The notes: generated from the letters alone by a model not told the origin. Shown: positions 1 to 8,444, counted from the first letter of the stretch. The stretch is 64,000 bases of DNA from Burkholderiales bacterium (GCA_016703325.1 JADJCH010000063.1:1-64000), one strand, 5' to 3'. Numbers and translations: made by a program.

Positions 1-1024
1 GCGCTGCGGCGGTAGGCCTTCAGGTGGGTGAACACCTCGTCGAAGGTCTCCGCCGGCACCATCGTGCCGCGGATGCGCGGGTACAGGCTGGCGGCCAGTT
101 CGTTCCACTCGCGCAGCTGCTCGGCGTTGGGGCGGTGCACCTGCAGGCCGCGCTTTTCCATCGCGGCGACGGCCTCAGTCCCTCACGCGTGCCTGCGCCC
201 GCATGCGCTGGCCGACCTGCTCGCCGGCGGTGCGCAGGGCCTGCTGGCCGGCCGGGCTCATCGTGTCCCAGGCCTTCTTCGTGACCACCAGGGCGCCGAC
301 GATGGGCGCCCAGTTGATCTCCAGCATGTGCCCGGCCGTGCCGTAGACCTGGCTGGCCAGCGCGAAGTAGGGCGTGGAGGGCAGCGCTGATCATGCCGGT
401 CTCCGCGGGCCGGCGGGATGTCGCCGGTCTCCAGCGGCACCGGCGTATACCCAGGCTCTTCATGATGGCCTGCTGCTCGGGCTCCGAGCCCCAGGCGAAG
501 AACTTGCGGCCCTTGAAGTCCGCCGGGCGCAGCGCCGGCTCCTTCGAGAAGAAGCGCACCCAGCCGGCGTCGCCCCAGCCGATCACGACGAAGCCCTTGT
601 CCGCGAAGCGCTTTTCCATCGCCGGGCGCATCTTCTCGCGCACGTGATCCACCTCCTCCCAGCTGCGGAACAGCAGCGGCAGGCTCTGCAGCGCGGCGAT
701 GCTCGGCTCGATCTCGCGCAAGCCCACCACCGAGATCAGCGCGCCCTGCAGCTGGCCGATGCGCATGCGCCGCGACAGCTCGGCCTCGCCACCCTGGCTG
801 CCGTCGGTGAACACGGTGAAGCGGGTGTCACCGCCCTGGGCGGCGCGCCAGGCCTCGCCCAGCTCCAGCAACTGGCGGTGGTAGAGCGAGTTCTTCGGCA
901 CCACGCTGCCGATGCGCAGGGACACGGTCTGGGCGTTGGCGGCGCCGGGCAGCGCGAAGCCCGTCAGGCCCAGCGCCAGGGTGAGGCCCAGGGTCAGGGT
1001 GGTGGAGCGGCGGGAGCGGTTCAT
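1..1024 (-). pseudogene. dctP: TRAP transporter solute-binding protein (DctP family), frameshifted and cut by the window edge
   Basis: Periplasmic binding protein of a TRAP uptake system for organic acids. The ATG at 1024 begins a clear Sec signal peptide (about 31 residues ending AANA-Q), followed by a typical DctP N-terminal half with IGSVVPKNSLYH near residue 38 and FKGRKFFAWGSEP near 170. The homologous frame breaks near 442 (a base seems missing after MKSLG), again around 380-420 and again near 175, so the C-terminal half is spread over different frames (TGMISA, AMEKRGLQVH and ETFDEVFTH are still readable). The last codons reach position 1, so the true end may lie outside. The upstream TatT lipoprotein gene fits a TRAP operon. 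At least three indels make this a pseudogene unless the base calls are poor. Confidence 0.8.
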
Positions 1025-1096
1025 GCGGGAGGGGTTCCGTGCAACAGGGGAGGGGCGCAGGCCGGCGCAAGCAGGCGCGCCCCGCAGGGGTCAGGG

Positions 1097-1981
1097 TCAA
1101 AAACGGTCGTCGGCGGTGGCCAGCAGCCAGATCGCGCGCTCGCGCATCACCTCGTTGCCGAGGTGGCGGTGGGCTTCGGCCGTCGTCACGGCCTGACGCA
1201 GCAGCGTCTCGAAGCCGGCCCGGTCGCCGGCCGGCTGGGCCAGCGCCTCGGCCTGGGCCACGAACACGCCCGCGTTGCGGCCGGCGCCCAGCGCCTCGGC
1301 ACGGGCGAAGTAGGCCTGCGCCTGGGGGCGGCTGCCGCCGGGGCGGGCCATCTCCAGCGTGCCCATCAGCGAGGCCAGCGCGCCGTCGCCGTGCCCGGGC
1401 CGGGCCTGCCAGGCCAGCGTGGCCAGGCGGATCACCTGCGGCAGGTCGGCCACCACCTCGGGCCGGTCCTTGGACAGCGCGATCTGCGCACCCCAGGCGG
1501 CGGCGGCCCAATAGGCCACGCCCACCTGTTCGGGCGCCAGCAGCACCCCGGGGGGCAGCGCGGGCGCCGCCAGGGCCGCCACCACGGCCGGGCTGTTCAG
1601 CTCCAGCGCGCGCAGGGCGTGGCGCCGGGCACGTTCGTACAGCCGCGCGGCCCGCTCGTGGATCCGCTGGGCGGCCCGGCTGTCGCGTGTCTCCAGCCGC
1701 TCGGCCTCGGAGTCCACGAAGGCGTAGGCGTACTGCGTGAAACCGCCGGCCACCGACTCGGCCAGGCCCAGGTGATCCGGCGTGCGCCGCAGCACCGACT
1801 CCGACAGCTTGAGGTAGAACGGGCTCGCGTCGCGTGCCAGCAGCACGTCGTCTTCCTCGGCCTGGCCCTGGCCGGCGAGTTCGTCGGCCATGCTGCGCAC
1901 CAGCATCAGGCGGGGCGAACAGGCGCCCAGCAGGCCGGCCAGCAGGAGCAGGCCCAGCAAACGCAGGAGGGAACGGGTCAA
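1097..1981 (-). CDS. TRAP transporter TatT-family lipoprotein
   Basis: Outer-layer lipoprotein of the TRAP-associated T component family, helical TPR-like proteins found with DctP-type binding proteins (the Treponema TatP/TatT pair is the known example). From a TTG at 1981 it opens with a signal segment and the lipobox LAGLLGAC, so mature residue 1 is the Cys. An ATG at 2023 would add 14 residues (MCCCCVAAD...) in front of the signal and is less likely. The body is alanine-rich helix, with the family-like stretch about SESVLRRTPDHLGLAESVAGGFTQYAYAF. The gene lies 72 bases upstream of dctP on the same strand, so the two were probably cotranscribed; its partner is broken. Confidence 0.78.
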   Translation of the reverse strand: MTRSLLRLLGLLLLAGLLGACSPRLMLVRSMADELAGQGQAEEDDVLLARDASPFYLKLSESVLRRTPDHLGLAESVAGGFTQYAYAFVDSEAERLETRDSRAAQRIHERAARLYERARRHALRALELNSPAVVAALAAPALPPGVLLAPEQVGVAYWAAAAWGAQIALSKDRPEVVADLPQVIRLATLAWQARPGHGDGALASLMGTLEMARPGGSRPQAQAYFARAEALGAGRNAGVFVAQAEALAQPAGDRAGFETLLRQAVTTAEAHRHLGNEVMRERAIWLLATADDRF

Positions 1982-2124
1982 GGGATCACCATCGGCGTCG
2001 GCGGCGACGCAGCAGCAGCACATGAGCCGGGCAATCTAGTGACACCGCGTGAATCGCTGGTGACAGGCGCTGCTGTGCTGAAATCCGACGCTCACCCGAT
2101 ACGGGCAGGGACGTCCGCTGCAGC

Positions 2125-2538
2125 ATGAGCCAGGTTTTCATCACCCAGTACCTCGCCGAACTCGACCGCCTGCGCAAGGTCAGCGGCAGCGGCCGTGAAA
2201 CGATCGTGCGCGAGGCTTTCAAGGACCTGCTCAAGGCCTGGGGGCGCACGCAGGACCTGACTTTCGTCGCCGAGTACCCGCTCAAGACCGCCACCAAGTC
2301 GAACATCGCTGTCGACGGTGCGCTGCTGCACAGCATCCGCACCCCGCTGGGCTGGTGGGAGGCCAAGGACGCCGACGACGACCTCGACGCCGAGATCGCC
2401 GCCAAGTTCCGCAAGGGCTACCCGAAGGACAACATCGTCTTCAGCGACGACGTGACCACCCCGAGATCGCCGGCTTCCGCCAGGCGGTGGGGATCCTTCA
2501 ATCCACGGCCATCACTTCGGCTTGAACGTAGGACTTGA
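2125..2538 (+). pseudogene. N-terminal stub of a type ISP restriction-modification enzyme
   Basis: The first 109 residues match the start of the large single-chain type ISP helicase/methyltransferase proteins (usually far more than 1,000 residues): MSQVFITQYLAELDRLRKV, then FKDLLKAWGR, AVDGALLHS and GWWEAKDADDDLDAEI, part of the Mrr-like nuclease domain. After FSDD (about 2450) the frame turns to nonsense, while a shifted frame gives PEIAGFRQAVG and stops at 2525, as if an internal piece had been lost before a second break. Helicase and methyltransferase parts are absent. The stub runs into the 3' end of the convergent DUF262 gene, which suggests that gene arrived or moved by deletion of the ISP gene. 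Not expected to be functional. Confidence 0.72.
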
Positions 2539-4447
2539 AGTCAGACGTGTTCGTGAAGCACCGATAGCCTGCTTGGCTGGCCACAGCCACAGTCGATGCT
2601 TCTTCATTCAGCAGTACGGCTACCGGCTGGCTCAGCTCTTCCTGCAGGCCCTGCGGCCACGACAGGTCGAACACCGCGCGTTGCTCGCCGGTCTCCGGGT
2701 CGGCGAAGTCGAAGCTGACCACGCCACGCGGCAGACCCTGGGCTTCGACCCAGTCGTTCAGGGCTTCGAGTTGCTCTTCTTGCTCGTCGCTCGTCACGCC
2801 GCCCAGCACCGCCGACGCCGCGGGCGGAACGGCCGCACGGGCCTCCAGCCAGTGCAGGTCGCCGTGCAGCAGCTCTTCCATACGACGGTTCATCTCGGCG
2901 GCCAGCAGCGTCTTGCGCGCCTCCAGGAAGTCGCGGAAGTTCTCGATCTTCCACAGCTGCGGGTCCATCGGGATCCACTGCGATGCCAGTGCGCCGGGGT
3001 GGCTCGCCTCGAATTCGAGGAAGTACTCCTGCGGCAATCGGTCGCTGATCTTGAGGTTGGTGTCCTTGGTCTGGAAAGCGAAGTTGGCCAGCGCATTCAC
3101 CTCCGGCCGGCGGAACTTGGTCTTGTGCTTGTAGAGCTGCGCCTTCGGGAAGATGTGGTGCACCTCCAGCTTGCTCATCTTTCCCAGCATGCTGGCCTTC
3201 AGTGGCAGCCCGCTGCCCCAGTCGCGCGCCTCGCCCATGCGCGTCAGCAGGTACAGCACGGGGTAGAAGCGCGCGCCGACACTCCAGCCGGTGAAGTGCC
3301 CCGGCTCCACGCGCAGCCCGCCATGCCACAGGCGCAGTTGCTCAAGGAGCTTGTCGAGCCCGCCGTCGTCGCCTTCCAGCGCTTCCAGGTCCTGGTCGAT
3401 GAACGACTCTGTCGAGCCCGAGAACCGACCCCACATGCCGGCCTGCAGAAACCAGAACAGCAGCTTGTCGCGCTCCTTCTCGTTCAACGGGCCGGTGTGC
3501 TTGTCGAGGAAGCGCACCATTACCGGCACGCCAAAGCGGCCGAAGAACACCTGATCATGGTCCAGGCCCAGCCGGCCGCCGATCAGGTTCAGCGCCGCAT
3601 CGATGTGCTTGGTGGCGCGCTTCAACGCGGCCTGCACGTCGTCGGCCGTCTTGTCGTGCAGGTGCAGAAACTTGGCCTCACCGGTGAGCACGGTGTTGAT
3701 GGAGCGCAGCAGCCAGTCCAGGTTGAAGTGGAAGCCGGCATCCGTCCAGCGCTTCAGCTCGCCCTTCATCTTGTCTCGCGCCTCGGGCCAGTCGGCGCAG
3801 ATCTTGGCCAGCGCCAGGTCGCCCTTCGAGAGCTTGGTGCCGCCGCTGTTCACGCGGTTGAAGATGTCCACCACCACGTCCAGCGTCTTGTCGGCGCCGG
3901 TCACCTCCTCGACGTGCAGCTCGATGTCGCTCACGCTCAGCAGCCGGCTCAAGCGCGCCACGTAGTCACCCACCTTGGGCGCCAGCGCGGGCTGCGTGCT
4001 CAGCCGGGTGACGAACTCGCCCAGGCCGGCCGTGCCCTTCTGCATCAGCGCCGTGACGTCGATCCAGCGCGCGTCGTCCTTCATCGTCACCGGCTGGTAG
4101 AAGGCAAACTTCTCGTCCTCCAGGTGGAAGTGCAGGCCGGTGAAGGCCTGCGCGTTGCCATCAAAAAAGCGTGGCGGCTTGCCACGGATGACGCCGTACA
4201 GCGAGGTCATGCGCTGCTGCCCGTCGAGCAGGAGCTTCACGACACCTGGCGCCAGCGGGCCTTCGCCGCGGTGCGCGGCGGTCTTGCTTTCGGTGGCCCA
4301 CACCAGCAGACCGCCCACTGGGTGGCGGCGGTACAGCGACTCGAACAACCCGCGCACCTGGTCGCGGTTCCACACATAACCGCGCTGGAACTCCGGCAGC
4401 GCCATGTGCCGGCTGTCGATGTGATCCAGGATCGTCGAGATCTTCAT
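2498..4447 (-). CDS. DUF262 / HNH nuclease, GmrSD-like (type IV-style restriction)
   Basis: Predicted NTP-dependent nuclease of 649 residues. The start chosen is ATG 4447 (MKISTILDHIDSR), a usual DUF262 beginning; an in-frame ATG at 4555 would add 36 unlike residues. The N-terminal DUF262 domain shows LPEFQRGYVW near residue 16 and the DGQQRMTSLYG motif near 75, with FNRVNSGGTKLSKGD farther on. The C-terminal half has an HNH-like core LEVHHIFPKAQLY followed by NALANFAFQ. GmrSD, SspE and BrxU, which share these domains, cleave modified or foreign phage DNA; an equal role here is inference from family. It is surrounded by restriction and toxin remnants, which supports defence. No partner subunit is seen. 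Confidence 0.82.
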   Translation of the reverse strand: MKISTILDHIDSRHMALPEFQRGYVWNRDQVRGLFESLYRRHPVGGLLVWATESKTAAHRGEGPLAPGVVKLLLDGQQRMTSLYGVIRGKPPRFFDGNAQAFTGLHFHLEDEKFAFYQPVTMKDDARWIDVTALMQKGTAGLGEFVTRLSTQPALAPKVGDYVARLSRLLSVSDIELHVEEVTGADKTLDVVVDIFNRVNSGGTKLSKGDLALAKICADWPEARDKMKGELKRWTDAGFHFNLDWLLRSINTVLTGEAKFLHLHDKTADDVQAALKRATKHIDAALNLIGGRLGLDHDQVFFGRFGVPVMVRFLDKHTGPLNEKERDKLLFWFLQAGMWGRFSGSTESFIDQDLEALEGDDGGLDKLLEQLRLWHGGLRVEPGHFTGWSVGARFYPVLYLLTRMGEARDWGSGLPLKASMLGKMSKLEVHHIFPKAQLYKHKTKFRRPEVNALANFAFQTKDTNLKISDRLPQEYFLEFEASHPGALASQWIPMDPQLWKIENFRDFLEARKTLLAAEMNRRMEELLHGDLHWLEARAAVPPAASAVLGGVTSDEQEEQLEALNDWVEAQGLPRGVVSFDFADPETGEQRAVFDLSWPQGLQEELSQPVAVLLNEEASTVAVASQAGYRCFTNTSDFKSYVQAEVMAVD

Positions 4448-4566
4448 ATGAGTCGCACTCCCTTCAATGCGGGCGCCAAACATGATGCCCTGGCCGATGA
4501 GATTGAATTCTTCAGGTTCAGGGGAGTCGATGAAAAGTTGGCGGCGCCGCGCCAATGCCAGCCTGA

Positions 4567-4851
4567 GCCAGGCTGATCTACTTCGAATTGCCCAGCGTCG
4601 AAGTGTCCCGCCAGTGGGTCGCCGAGCGGGTGGCCCATGGCGGGCATGACATTCCGCTGCGCGACATCGAGCGGCGCTTTCCGCGCAGTCTGGCGAACGT
4701 GCTGGGGCCGTACAGCGATGCAGCAGACCACACCCGCTGCGTCATGAACGCCAACGTGGCGTTCACGCTCATCTTCGAGCCGGCCGCCGGCACACGGACG
4801 GTGCTTCATGACGCACACTACCGGCTGATCCAACAGGAGTCGCAGCGATGA
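4567..4851 (+). pseudogene. C-terminal remnant of a zeta-toxin-like P-loop ATPase
   Basis: About 94 residues, LIYFELPSVEVSRQWVAERV through HDIPLRDIERRF and DAHYRLIQQE, match the C-terminal end of zeta-toxin-like nucleotide kinases. The frame is closed just upstream by a stop at 4564-4566, so the Walker A part is missing and only a TTG at 4588 could start it. It overlaps the next gene by ATGA at 4848, the arrangement of the intact toxin/partner operons. The deletion point lies within about 20 bases of the longest possible DUF262 start on the other strand, so the same rearrangement may have removed the toxin head. Probably not translated into an active enzyme. Confidence 0.7.
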
Positions 4852-5153
4852 GCGACGCAGCGCCGAAGAGTTCGCAACCCCCGATTCCGACCACCGACCA
4901 CATCCTGGACGCGATGCGGCGTGCGGCCGCGGAAGAGCTGGAACGCAAGCGCCGCCTGGGCCACTACGCGGTGCACTGGGAAGACGGCCGTGTCGTGCTG
5001 CGCGGCGAGGATGCCCCCTCGCTGCGGACGACTTGGCGAAGGTCGCCGAGCCTGGGCGGCTTCATGGCGAACATGGATCTGCAGACGCTGCGCCGAGGCG
5101 GTCAATGTGAAAGGTCGTCGGCGACGTGCACGCCATTGATGAGGCAGCATTGA
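4848..5153 (+). pseudogene. Small partner of the zeta-like ATPase, 3' end altered
   Basis: The first 57 residues (MSDAAPKSSQPPIPTTDH, then ELERKRRLGHYAVHWEDGRV and RGEDAP) look like the short proteins encoded directly after zeta-like ATPases in many proteobacteria, probably an antitoxin-like or accessory partner. Relatives normally stop soon after the GEDAP sequence. Here the frame continues for another 44 residues of unrelated composition to 5153, suggesting a small indel or a junction near 5020. The start codon overlaps the stop of the ATPase remnant (ATGA), which supports coupled translation originally. The function of the family itself is not established. Confidence 0.5.
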
Positions 5154-5215
5154 TGGCACGGTGGCAGCCCGCCCGTCCGATCACTGCGCTGGTCGATCTT
5201 CAGAATCCCCGTTCT

Positions 5216-5515
5216 ATGCGCTTGTCCGAAACCGACCGTCAACTCATCGTCCAGCTTGTCGCCGAGGTGGCCGGCGCATCGGCGCAGGTGCAGCTGTTCG
5301 GTTCTCGCCTCGACGATGCACGTCGGGGTGGTGACATCGACCTGCTGGTGTCGGTGGATGAGCCCGTCGAACGGCCCGCCGTGCTGGTGGCCACGCTCGG
5401 TGCCCGCCTGGAGCGCGCTCTCGGTGGGCGGCGCGTGGATGTCGTGCTCAGTGCACCCAACTTGCGTGTCTTGCCCATCCACCAGGTGGCTCGGATGTCG
5501 GGGGTGCGTTTGTGA
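5216..5515 (+). CDS. MNT-type nucleotidyltransferase antitoxin (MntA-like)
   Basis: Minimal nucleotidyltransferase of 99 residues starting at ATG 5216 (MRLSETDRQLIVQLV); an upstream ATG at 5126 would add 30 residues without family character. The active-site pattern is visible as LFGSRLDDARRGGDIDLLV, with Gly-Ser followed after nine residues by Asp-x-Asp, and a third acidic strand RRVDVVLS. In the HepT/MntA systems that are characterised, the MNT protein AMPylates the HepT ribonuclease on tyrosine and so silences it. The next gene overlaps by four bases (GTGA) and has the HepT signature, so this is very likely a complete toxin-antitoxin pair. Confidence 0.82.
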   Translation: MRLSETDRQLIVQLVAEVAGASAQVQLFGSRLDDARRGGDIDLLVSVDEPVERPAVLVATLGARLERALGGRRVDVVLSAPNLRVLPIHQVARMSGVRL

Positions 5516-5979
5516 GCCGGCCCGCACTCGACGAGCGCTTGCGCTTCCTGCTCACGGTGGTGCAACGCGAGGCCATCCTGCTGTCCGACACCGACGCCCG
5601 CTTGTTTGCCGAACCCATGGACGTGGCGCGGGTGGCGGCGTGCGCAGCCGACCCGGTCCTGTCGGAGCGCGTCGATGCGTTCGTGGCCCGGTTTGGCCGG
5701 CTGCAGGACACCCTTGGCGACAAGCTCCTGCCGGCCTTGCTGAATTGGCTGGGGGAGCCGGGCGGGCCTGCCATCGACAACCTCGGGAAGGCCGAGCGAT
5801 TCGGCTGGATCGAGTCCGCCGATGTCTGGATGAGGCTGCGCCGCCTTCGCAACCAGATGATTCACGAGTACGTGGAGGACCCGAGCCTGTTCGCCGATGC
5901 CTTGTGCGCGGCTCATGAAGGCATCGGCGGGTTGCTCGTGGCGGTACAGCGGATGCGGGCCGAGGCGGGCGTGCGCTGA
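5512..5979 (+). CDS. hepT: HepT-like ribonuclease toxin
   Basis: HEPN-domain protein of 155 residues, all-helical, starting with GTG 5512 that overlaps the stop of the nucleotidyltransferase. The catalytic RX4HXY motif is intact as RNQMIHEY near residue 119; in known HepT toxins the Arg and His cut RNA and the Tyr is the residue AMPylated by MntA. The protein is somewhat longer than typical HepT (about 130-145 residues). The order is antitoxin first, toxin second. A perfect inverted repeat follows 17 bases after the stop. The pair is the only apparently intact toxin-antitoxin unit in this decayed island. Confidence 0.82.
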   Translation: MSRPALDERLRFLLTVVQREAILLSDTDARLFAEPMDVARVAACAADPVLSERVDAFVARFGRLQDTLGDKLLPALLNWLGEPGGPAIDNLGKAERFGWIESADVWMRLRRLRNQMIHEYVEDPSLFADALCAAHEGIGGLLVAVQRMRAEAGVR

Positions 5980-5995
5980 CGTTGCGCTCGGCCAT

Positions 5996-6024
5996 GTTCA
6001 CGCTGGCAGGCTGCCAGCGTGAAC
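5996..6024. terminator. Perfect 29-base palindrome between convergent genes
   Basis: GTTCACGCTGGCAG, one G, then its exact reverse complement CTGCCAGCGTGAAC. The stem of up to 14 pairs lies between the hepT stop and the end of the ferredoxin reductase gene on the other strand, the position for a two-way terminator. There is no T tract on either side, so an ordinary intrinsic terminator is doubtful; it may instead protect 3' ends or be the footprint of a palindrome-binding protein. Confidence 0.5.
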
Positions 6025-6027
6025 GGG

Positions 6028-7272
6028 TCAAGGTCTGGATACCAGCAGTCCGGCCAGATCGAAGCCGCTGTCCTCCACCTGCGCCACGGTCGGGCTGACC
6101 CCGGCGTCCAGCAGCTTGCGCGCCTGCAGGTGGTCCTTGGCGGCGTTGACCGAGTCGACGCCGACCAGCTTGCCGGCGCGGAAGTGGTAGATCGAGAACG
6201 ACGCACCCGCAGCCATGTCACCGCGGACGGTCCAGGCGTCGGCGCCGCCGGAGAGGCCGGCCATCTGGAGCTTTTTGTCGTACTGGTCGCTCCAGAACCA
6301 GGGCGTGGCGGTGAAGGGCCGGGGCTGGTCGAGCAGGGCGGCCGCGGCGGACTTGCCCTGTTCGGTGGCGTTCTGCACCGATTCCAGCCGCAGCAGGCTG
6401 CCGTCGGCGAGTTGCCGGGCGGTGCAGTCGCCGGCGGCAACGATCAGCGGGTCGGCGGTGCGGGTGCAGTCGTCCACCACGATGCCCCGGTCGCAGGCCA
6501 GGCCGGCGGCGGCGGCGAGCTGGTCGTTGGCGGCCACGCCCACGCCGAGCACGACCAGGCCGCAGGGGTGGCGGCTTCCGTCGGCCATCAGGACGGCGGT
6601 GGCTTCACCGGCGGCATCGGTTTCGATCGACGCGATGCGCGCATCCAGCACCAAGTTGATGCCGTGTTCGCGGTGCAGCGCGGCGTACCAGTCCGACAGC
6701 AGCGGTGCCAGCACGCGGCCGAGCAGGCGCGGGGCGGCCTCCAGCACGGTCACGGCCAGGCCCTTCTTGCGCGCGGTGGCGGCCACTTCCAGGCCGATGA
6801 AGCCGCCGCCGATCACCAGCACCGGCAGGCTGCGCTCGGCGCAGGTGGTCAGGCGCGCGGCGATGGCGGACGCGTCGTCCTTGCTGCGCAGCGGCAGCAC
6901 GTTGGGCGCGCCGATGCCCGGCAGCGGCAGGCTGCGCGGGGTGGAGCCGGTGGCCAGCACCAGGCCGGTGTAGGCCAGCGTCTCGCCGCCGGCCAGCCGG
7001 ACCTGCTGCGCGGCGCGGTCGATGGCTTCCACCGTCACGCCGGTGCGCAGGGTGATGCCCTTTTTGGCGAGCATCTCGGGCGCGCGCATGATGAGCTGTG
7101 CCTCGCCGATCTCGCCAGCCAGCCAGGCCTTGGACAGCGGCGGACGGTGGTAGGGGCCGTGAGGCTCGTCGCCGAGCATCGTGAGGGCGCCGGTGTAGCC
7201 GCCGCCGCGCAGCGACTCGGCCGCCTGCGTGCCGGCCTGGCCGGCACCGAGGATGACGATGTGCCCGTCCAT
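6028..7272 (-). CDS. FAD-dependent ferredoxin reductase (pyridine nucleotide-disulphide family)
   Basis: Flavoprotein of 414 residues that passes electrons between NAD(P)H and a [2Fe-2S] ferredoxin, as in putidaredoxin reductase or rhodocoxin reductase. The FAD-binding Rossmann motif GAGQAG is at residues 9-14, YHRPPLSK near 41, ATGSTPR near 107, the NAD(P)-binding GGGFIG at 155-160, and the second FAD motif VAAGDCTA near 275. A C-terminal reductase domain follows (PWFWSDQYD). The adenodoxin-type ferredoxin gene ends 9 bases upstream on the same strand, so the two form an operon and are probable partners. The terminal oxygenase or P450 they serve is not in the window. Confidence 0.9.
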   Translation of the reverse strand: MDGHIVILGAGQAGTQAAESLRGGGYTGALTMLGDEPHGPYHRPPLSKAWLAGEIGEAQLIMRAPEMLAKKGITLRTGVTVEAIDRAAQQVRLAGGETLAYTGLVLATGSTPRSLPLPGIGAPNVLPLRSKDDASAIAARLTTCAERSLPVLVIGGGFIGLEVAATARKKGLAVTVLEAAPRLLGRVLAPLLSDWYAALHREHGINLVLDARIASIETDAAGEATAVLMADGSRHPCGLVVLGVGVAANDQLAAAAGLACDRGIVVDDCTRTADPLIVAAGDCTARQLADGSLLRLESVQNATEQGKSAAAALLDQPRPFTATPWFWSDQYDKKLQMAGLSGGADAWTVRGDMAAGASFSIYHFRAGKLVGVDSVNAAKDHLQARKLLDAGVSPTVAQVEDSGFDLAGLLVSRP

Positions 7273-7281
7273 GACGTCGGC

Positions 7282-7605
7282 TTATTCCTGAGTGGCCGGC
7301 AGGCGCACGGTGGCGCCGTCCATCGCGGCGCTGGCCTTGATCTGGCAGGCCAGGCGGCTGTTGGGGCGGCGCTCGTCGGCCACGTTCTCCAGCATGTCCA
7401 GCTCACCCTGCGCCGGCGCGGCCAGCACCTTGGCCATCAGGTCGTCGACGTAGCAGTGGCAGGTGGCGCAGGCGCAGGAGCCGCCGCACTCGCCGAGGAT
7501 GCCTTCCACGCCATTGGCGGTGGCGGCCTGCATCAGGCTCCAGCCTTCCGGCACGTCGAGGGTGGTGGACTGGCCGTTGGCTTCGATGAAGGTGATTTGG
7601 GGCAT
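7282..7605 (-). CDS. [2Fe-2S] ferredoxin, adrenodoxin type
   Basis: Small electron carrier of 107 residues from ATG 7605 (MPQITFIEANGQ); the open frame continues upstream to 7674 but with no family match. The cluster ligands follow the C-x5-C-x2-C pattern in ECGGSCACATCHCYV, with the fourth Cys in SRLACQI. This spacing is that of adrenodoxin/putidaredoxin-like ferredoxins rather than plant-type. The stop is 9 bases before the reductase start, so one transcript probably encodes both. It would take electrons from that reductase and deliver them to a monooxygenase or to Fe-S assembly; which one cannot be told from this window. Confidence 0.9.
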   Translation of the reverse strand: MPQITFIEANGQSTTLDVPEGWSLMQAATANGVEGILGECGGSCACATCHCYVDDLMAKVLAAPAQGELDMLENVADERRPNSRLACQIKASAAMDGATVRLPATQE

Positions 7606-7956
7606 GTTGGAACAGGCGGTTGGAGTGGACGTCGGCAGGCTCAGGGCGTTGGGCAAGGCAGCGTCCCCCACCACAACCAGAACAGTGCGGGAGCCGCTGC
7701 AAGCCAGGCGCGAAGGTTACTGCAGTGGGCCGATCGAAGCGGCGAACGAAGCCGCGACATCGCCTGCGATGAAGCCCGAACCACCGGCTCGATCCCATCG
7801 CGACCGCTGTGGATTCATTCAATCCGGTTGCACGGACTGCGCGAAGGTCTGCAACCGCCTTGCGCTTGCTGCTGTTTACGATGAAGGCCCTCGGCAGGGT
7901 TCTGCTCTGGGCCTCCGCACCCAAGCTCCTGCCTTCACTTCCCCGGAACCCACACC
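7606..7956. other. Gene-free stretch upstream of the ferredoxin gene
   Basis: About 350 bases between the ferredoxin start and the damaged flavodoxin. Open frames crossing it on either strand show no recognisable domain and have no codon bias different from noise. It should carry the ferredoxin promoter on the minus strand and whatever once drove the flavodoxin on the plus strand. I see no convincing promoter, repeat or RNA here. Confidence 0.4.
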
Positions 7957-8415
7957 ATATCCCAGATCGTCATCGTCTATCACAGCGGCTACGGCCACAC
8001 CCAGAAGGCCTCGCAGATGATCGTGTTCGGCTCGCCCACCTACATGGGCACGGTCAGCTGGCAGTTCAAGAAGTTTGCAGACGCCAGCTCCAAGGCCTGG
8101 TTCACCCAGGGCTGGAAGGACAAGCTGTTTGCCGGCTTCACCAACTCTGCGTCGATGAACGGCGACAAGCACAGCACACTGTACTATTTCATGACCCTGG
8201 CCATGCAGCACAGCGGCCTGTGGGTGGGCACCGGCATGATGCCCAGCAACAGCAAGGCCGCCACCCGCAACGACATCAACTACGTCGCCTCCGCCGCCGG
8301 CCTGATGACGACCACGCCATCGGACGCCGGTGTGGACGAAATCCCGGGGGGCGACATCGCCATCGCAAAGAAGTTTGGCGAGCGCCTCGCCGAGGTGGTG
8401 GCGCGGCGGGGCTGA
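7957..8415 (+). pseudogene. WrbA-like flavodoxin with internal deletion
   Basis: NAD(P)H-dependent FMN flavodoxin family. The N-terminal phosphate-binding strand and loop IVIVYHSGYGHTQK is readable from about 7966, and then jumps in frame at ASQM to IVFGSPTYMG, so roughly 45 residues that normally lie between these two FMN-binding segments are absent. The codon where the start ATG is expected reads ATA (7957-7959); the first ATG is 8017, which would leave only the second half (132 residues: FGSPTYMG, NGDKHSTL, GTGMMPSNSKA). Relatives are about 190-200 residues. The rest of the frame is undamaged, so the deletion may be recent. Convergent with modC. Confidence 0.72.
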
Positions 8416-8444
8416 TCGCGGCCTCGCTGCTGCGAGGAAGGGGC

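Noticed and set aside
2522..4576. 684-codon open frame antisense to the DUF262 gene
   Set aside because: No domain, and the minus strand has full DUF262 and HNH motifs.
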